Shown here piece by piece: positions 60,008 to 64,000 of a DNA stretch of 64,000 nucleotides. The notes under the pieces were generated by a model that did no database searches, was not told the origin of the DNA, and worked only from the letters and a program-made list of their open reading frames with translations. A program made the translations under genes and the position numbers. Source of the DNA: Bordetella parapertussis (GTDB lineage: Bacteria > Pseudomonadota > Gammaproteobacteria > Burkholderiales > Burkholderiaceae_B). How positions within the stretch are numbered: position 1 is the stretch's first letter; each line of letters begins with the position of its first letter. The stretch covers positions 1 to 64,000 of the forward strand of contig CAMDNZ010000005.1 in NCBI GenBank assembly GCA_945903445.1. The letters run 5' to 3'.

Positions 60008-60348
60008 TGGATCAGACGGCAGCTATTTGGACGCTCATCGCGGTGGCATTAGTCACCGCGAATCTGCCCTTTCTCAACGAGCGGGTGTTCGCGTTGGTGC
60101 CGTTCAGATTGCAGGGGCAGCCTTGCATCAAACCGTTCTGGCTGCGTTTCGTCGAACTGACGGTCTGGTTTTGCCTGGTCGGTGTGCTGGGGCGCGCCAT
60201 GGAGGCGCACCTGGGCAACGTGTTTGCCCAGAGCTGGGAGTTCTACGCGATCGCCTTCGCCCTGTACATCGTACTGGGCTATCCCGGCTTCGTTCTGCGC
60301 TATCTGTTTAAGCGTCGAACCAGTTCAGCACCGCGTCCAGCCCGCTGA
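60007..60348 (+). CDS. DUF2818 membrane protein at end of nuo operon
   Basis: A 113-residue protein with three membrane segments (IWTLIAVALVTANLPF, LTVWFCLVGVLGRAM, FYAIAFALYIVLGYPGFV) and a basic C-terminus. The TANLPFLNERVF motif identifies DUF2818, found after nuoN in betaproteobacteria. A role in complex I assembly or regulation is a guess from position. It starts on the last base of nuoN and its 3' end overlaps convergent serB by 41 bases. Confidence 0.9.
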   Translation: MDQTAAIWTLIAVALVTANLPFLNERVFALVPFRLQGQPCIKPFWLRFVELTVWFCLVGVLGRAMEAHLGNVFAQSWEFYAIAFALYIVLGYPGFVLRYLFKRRTSSAPRPAR

Positions 60349-61165
60349 CGTTCAGCGCATAGCGGGTTTGGGCACGCACCACGGGCTTGGCGCGATACGC
60401 CACCGACCAAGCCGCTACACCCAACATTTTCAAGTCGTTCGCACCGTCGCCGATGGCGATGATCTGCTCGCGCCCGGCGTCTAATTCGGCAGCCAGGGAT
60501 TCGACATAGGCTTGTTTGGCGGCGGCATCCAGAATGCGGCCTTCGACCTCGCCGGTCAGCCGGCCGCTGGCGTCGATGACCAATTCGTTGGCATAGGCCG
60601 CATCCAGGTTCAGGCGCTCGGCCAATCGGGCCGTGAAGAAGGTGAATCCACCCGACACCAGCAAGACTTTCAAACCCGCTGCTCGCGCCGTGGACACCAG
60701 CGTTTCGGCACCGGGATTGAGACGCAGGCGCTCGGTGTAGACGCGCTCCAAGGCTTCGGCGGGTAAGCCGGCCAGCAATTTCACCCGACGTCGCAAGCTG
60801 TCGGCGAAATCCGTGATTTCTCCGCGCATCGCCGCTTCGGTGATTTCGGCCACGGCGGCCTTGCGGCCCGCCAGATCGGCCAGCTCGTCGATGCACTCGA
60901 TATTGATCAGGGTCGAGTCCATGTCCATGGCCAGCAGCTTGCAAGACGACAGCAGGCGTCCCGCAGGCACCCACGCCGTATCGATCTGCTGCGCCATGGC
61001 GTACTCGGTCACTTCTTTCACGACCGAGTCGTCGGCCGAGACGTCGATTAAACGGGCGGCACAGGCGGTCATTCGATGAACGCCTTGTGCTCGCGCCAGC
61101 GCAGCCAGCATCTCGACGTGTTCGGGGCTGATGGCAGGCGATTGAACGATCAGGTTTTGAGTCAT
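60308..61165 (-). CDS. serB: Phosphoserine phosphatase
   Basis: A 285-residue HAD enzyme completing serine synthesis. An ACT-like N-terminal region (to about 75) precedes the HAD motifs: MDMDSTLINIECIDELA (nucleophile Asp), VSGGFTFF, and GDGANDLKML, with a Lys in AAKQAYV. It starts at the ATG 61163-61165, though no good ribosome-binding site is seen; a TTG 15 bases upstream is possible. mfd ends 21 bases upstream on the same strand, so they may be cotranscribed. Confidence 0.95.
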   Translation of the reverse strand: MTQNLIVQSPAISPEHVEMLAALARAQGVHRMTACAARLIDVSADDSVVKEVTEYAMAQQIDTAWVPAGRLLSSCKLLAMDMDSTLINIECIDELADLAGRKAAVAEITEAAMRGEITDFADSLRRRVKLLAGLPAEALERVYTERLRLNPGAETLVSTARAAGLKVLLVSGGFTFFTARLAERLNLDAAYANELVIDASGRLTGEVEGRILDAAAKQAYVESLAAELDAGREQIIAIGDGANDLKMLGVAAWSVAYRAKPVVRAQTRYALNVSGLDAVLNWFDA

Positions 61166-61186
61166 GAAAAAAGCGTCCAACAGGTA

Positions 61187-64000
61187 TCAGGCCAAGGCGC
61201 GCAGCAGTGTGCGAACGGCGTCTATGCGCCCTTGCATCTGCGCACCGGAAATCTCGCAGCGCAAGCGGTCTTGCCCGGCGAGTTTGACGTTTTTTTGTTT
61301 CTGCACCAGTTCGATGATGCGTAGCGGATCGACCGCGGGCTTCGGTCCGAACTGGATGAGTGCCTGAGTTTCGCTGGCATCGATCTTGACGATGCCCAGG
61401 CGTGTCGCGGCTAATCTCAGACGGTGGGTGGCAATCAGGGTTTGCGCCGGCTCGGGCAACTTCCCGAAGCGGTCGATCAGCTCTTCCTGCGTCAGAATCA
61501 GCGCATCTTCGTCGGCCACGTGCGATAAGCGCTTGTAGATCGACAGTCGGGCGTGGACGTCCGGGCAGTAGTCGTTGGGCAGCAGTGCCGGGGCGTGCAG
61601 ATTGATTTCGCAGGCGGGTTGGAAAGGCGCGTCCAAATCCGGCTCTTCGCCGGACTTCAGTGCGCGCACGGCTTCGTTCAGCATCTCGTTGTACATCGAG
61701 AAGCCGATCTCCTGGATATTGCCCGATTGCGAATCGCCCAGCACCTCGCCGGTTCCACGAATTTCAAGGTCGTGCATCGCCAGGAAAAAGCCCGAACCCA
61801 GCTCTTCCATCGCCTGAATCGCCTCCAGCCGCTTTTTCGCGTTGGTGGTGATGGCGTCTTCGCCGGGGGTCAGCAGATAGGCGTAGGCCTGATGATGCGA
61901 GCGGCCGACCCGGCCGCGTAACTGATGCAACTGCGCCAAGCCGAAGCGATCGGCGCGATGCATGACGATGGTGTTGGCGGTGGGTACGTCGATACCGGTT
62001 TCGATGATCGTCGTACACAGCAATACGTTGAATTTCTGCTGGTAAAAGCCCTTCATGACCTGTTCGAGGTCGCGCTCGCCCATCTGGCCGTGGGCCACGG
62101 CGATACGGGCCTCCGGCACCAGCTCTTCCAGACGAGCCCGACGGTTGTGGATGGTCTCCACCTCGTTGTGCAGGAAATACACCTGCCCGCCGCGCTTGAG
62201 TTCGCGCAGCAAGGCTTCGCGGATGGTGCTGCCGTCTTCGCGCCGAACGAAGGTCTTGATGGCCAGGCGCTTTTGCGGTGCAGTGGCGATGACCGAGAAA
62301 TCCCGTATGCCTTCCAAGGACATGCCCAGCGTGCGAGGGATGGGCGTGGCCGTCAGCGTCAACACGTCGACCTCGGCACGCAGCGACTTCAGCGCTTCTT
62401 TCTGGCGCACTCCGAAGCGATGTTCTTCGTCGATGATCACCAGCCCCAGGCGCATGAACGACACGTCTTTGGACAGGATCTTATGGGTGCCGATGACGAT
62501 GTCGATCGTACCGTCTTTGATGCCAGCGACCGCGGCGGCGATCTCCTTGGCCGAACGGAAGCGCGACATCTCGACCACCCGCACCGGCCATTCGGCGAAT
62601 CGATCGGCGAAAGTTTGCGTGTGCTGCTCGGCCAAGAGCGTGGTCGGGCACAGCAACGCGACTTGTTTGCCGTTGGCCACCGCCAGAAAGGCGGCACGTA
62701 GGGCGACTTCGGTTTTACCAAATCCTACGTCGCCGCACACCAGGCGATCCATGGGTTGACCGGAGGTCATGTCCTTCAGCACGGCGCCGATAGCAGCGGC
62801 CTGATCGGCAGTTTCCTCGAAGCCGAATCCTTCGGCGAACGCTTCGTAGTCGTTGATGGGCAGTTTGAAGGAGAAGCCCTGGCGTGCGGCGCGGCGAGCA
62901 TACAGTTCGAGCAGTTCGGCGGCAGTGTCGCGCACCTGTCTGGCGGCCTTGCGGCGGGCTTTGTCCCACTGTCCCGAACCGAGCTGATGCAGTGGTGCGG
63001 CATCGGGGTCGGCACCGCTATAGCGCGCGATGGCGTGCAGTTGCGATACCGGCACGTATAGCGTGCTGCCGTTGGCGTATTCGAGATGAAGAAACTCCAT
63101 CTCGCCTTCGCCCATGTCCATGTTCACCAAGCCGTGATAGCGGCCGATGCCGTGCTGCGCATGAACGACCGGGTCGCCCGTACGCAACTCCGACAGGTCG
63201 CGCACCATCGCCTCGACGTTGCTCTGGCCTTCTTGAGCCCGCCGCGAGCGTCGGCCGGTGCTGGCCTGCTCGGGGTAGAGATCGTTTTCGGTGACGAACG
63301 CGATGCCCGCGCCCGTCAGCATGAAGCCCGCCGTCAGCGGCGCGGTGACCAAGCCGACCGATCCCTGACCCGACACGAATTCTTCGATGGTACCCGGGTA
63401 GGCGTCGGGCGTGAGCTGGTGTTCGCTCAACAGCTGCGACAAGGTTTCGCGGCGGCCGGCAGAGTCGGCCAAAATCAGCAGCCGGATCGCACCGTGTTCG
63501 ATGACCGAGCGAAGCTTGGCCAGGGGGTCGTCGGATCGACGCAGTACGGCGACTGCCGGTGGCGGGGCGAAGTCGGGGTGCGTGCCCTCGGTGGTCAGCG
63601 CCAGTCGCCCGAATCCTTTGAGCCCGATGAAAAAATCGTCGGCGGCCAGAAACAAGGACGCTGGCGGCAACACCGGACGTTCGCGGTCGACCTTCAAGAA
63701 CTGATAGCGGCTGTCGGTGTCTTGCGCGAAGCGCTTGGCGGCGTCGTCGATGTCGCCCATCGTGACGGCGATCGCCTGCGCAGGCAGGTAATCGAACAAG
63801 GTGGCCGTGGCGTCGAAGAACAAGGGCAGGTAATACTCGACGCCTGCGAAGGCGATGCCGTTGCCCATGTCGCGGTAGGGCAGGGCACGCGAGGGGTCGC
63901 CTTCGAAGGTCTCGCGAAACTGGGCTCGAAACCGGTTGCGCGCATCCTCGTCCATCGGGAACTCGCGCCCGGGCAACAGTTGTACGTCGGTGACCGGGTA
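61187..64000 (-). CDS. mfd: Transcription-repair coupling factor, C-terminal part (cut by window edge)
   Basis: The frame is open to the window end, giving about 937 residues of a protein normally near 1150; the start lies outside. It removes stalled RNA polymerase and recruits UvrA. Visible in order are the UvrB-homologous region, the RNA polymerase-interacting domain (GDPVVHAQHGIGRYHGL), the translocase with Walker A GDVGFGKTEVALRA and Walker B IIDEEHRFG, LTATPIPRTL, the second RecA-like domain (HRADRFGLAQLHQLRGRVGR) and the C-terminal autoinhibitory D7 domain. Confidence 0.97.
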   Translation of the reverse strand, partial: YPVTDVQLLPGREFPMDEDARNRFRAQFRETFEGDPSRALPYRDMGNGIAFAGVEYYLPLFFDATATLFDYLPAQAIAVTMGDIDDAAKRFAQDTDSRYQFLKVDRERPVLPPASLFLAADDFFIGLKGFGRLALTTEGTHPDFAPPPAVAVLRRSDDPLAKLRSVIEHGAIRLLILADSAGRRETLSQLLSEHQLTPDAYPGTIEEFVSGQGSVGLVTAPLTAGFMLTGAGIAFVTENDLYPEQASTGRRSRRAQEGQSNVEAMVRDLSELRTGDPVVHAQHGIGRYHGLVNMDMGEGEMEFLHLEYANGSTLYVPVSQLHAIARYSGADPDAAPLHQLGSGQWDKARRKAARQVRDTAAELLELYARRAARQGFSFKLPINDYEAFAEGFGFEETADQAAAIGAVLKDMTSGQPMDRLVCGDVGFGKTEVALRAAFLAVANGKQVALLCPTTLLAEQHTQTFADRFAEWPVRVVEMSRFRSAKEIAAAVAGIKDGTIDIVIGTHKILSKDVSFMRLGLVIIDEEHRFGVRQKEALKSLRAEVDVLTLTATPIPRTLGMSLEGIRDFSVIATAPQKRLAIKTFVRREDGSTIREALLRELKRGGQVYFLHNEVETIHNRRARLEELVPEARIAVAHGQMGERDLEQVMKGFYQQKFNVLLCTTIIETGIDVPTANTIVMHRADRFGLAQLHQLRGRVGRSHHQAYAYLLTPGEDAITTNAKKRLEAIQAMEELGSGFFLAMHDLEIRGTGEVLGDSQSGNIQEIGFSMYNEMLNEAVRALKSGEEPDLDAPFQPACEINLHAPALLPNDYCPDVHARLSIYKRLSHVADEDALILTQEELIDRFGKLPEPAQTLIATHRLRLAATRLGIVKIDASETQALIQFGPKPAVDPLRIIELVQKQKNVKLAGQDRLRCEISGAQMQGRIDAVRTLLRALA

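Overview
The window looks like a chromosomal segment of a betaproteobacterium, order Burkholderiales, probably family Alcaligenaceae (Bordetella/Achromobacter relatives). The basis is the core gene order (ilvB-ilvN-ilvC-pssA, rpsO-pnp, tpiA-secG, a 14-gene nuo operon followed by a DUF2818 gene, serB-mfd), two Bug-type periplasmic receptors and a classical betaproteobacterial porin. Most of it is GC-rich housekeeping sequence. The genus cannot be fixed from the sequence alone.

Layout. 1-0.85 kb: the end of an integrative element, with a tyrosine integrase running off the left edge beside tRNA-Ser(CGA). 1.1-15.2 kb: mostly core genes (3-hydroxybutyrate dehydrogenase, YaaA, a FUSC transporter, ilvBNC, pssA, rpsO, pnp, threonine ammonia-lyase). 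15.2-19.1 kb: small accessory genes, including a PIN-domain pair, a duplicated Cys-pair periplasmic protein, an MBL hydrolase, tRNA-Leu(TAA) and an LprI-like protein. 19.5-22.3 kb: mgtA, then tRNA-Ser(TGA). 22.6-26.3 kb: Bug receptor, quinone oxidoreductase, tpiA, secG. 26.4-29.97 kb: a chemoreceptor pseudogene, a Bug receptor/amidohydrolase pair with a divergent LysR gene, and tRNA-Leu(GAG).

30.8-36.1 kb is the unusual part. It is partly AT-rich, full of gene fragments, and bounded on one side by imperfect direct repeats. It carries three effector-like genes. The first (31709-32881, minus) is a stand-alone CyaA/ExoY/edema-factor-type nucleotidyl cyclase: its Arg, two Lys, Asp-x-Asp, His and Asn catalytic positions are all present, and the calmodulin-binding helical insert of CyaA is missing. 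The second (33132-33676, minus) is a broken gene with an endonuclease/exonuclease/phosphatase-like end. The third (34834-36057, plus) is a 407-residue protein with repeated acidic W-x-x-V motifs resembling LC3-interacting regions, followed by a papain-like (toxin deamidase/protease type) Cys-His domain. Remnants of a biotin-dependent carboxyltransferase gene, an IS3-type transposase gene and an NDP-forming CoA ligase gene lie between them. I infer a small islet of host-directed effectors inserted into the usually tight tpiA-secG-tRNA-Leu-nuo neighbourhood. No secretion apparatus or chaperone is visible here.

36.1-45.1 kb: metabolic and envelope genes (a GhrA-like reductase, cupin, NlpD-like LytM factor, LysR with DoxX and an extradiol dioxygenase, a lipid kinase/phosphoesterase/PAP2 cluster, porin). 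45.3-60.3 kb: the complete nuoA-N operon for complex I, with a 27-bp in-frame duplication at the start of nuoE. 60.3-64 kb: serB, and mfd cut by the right edge.
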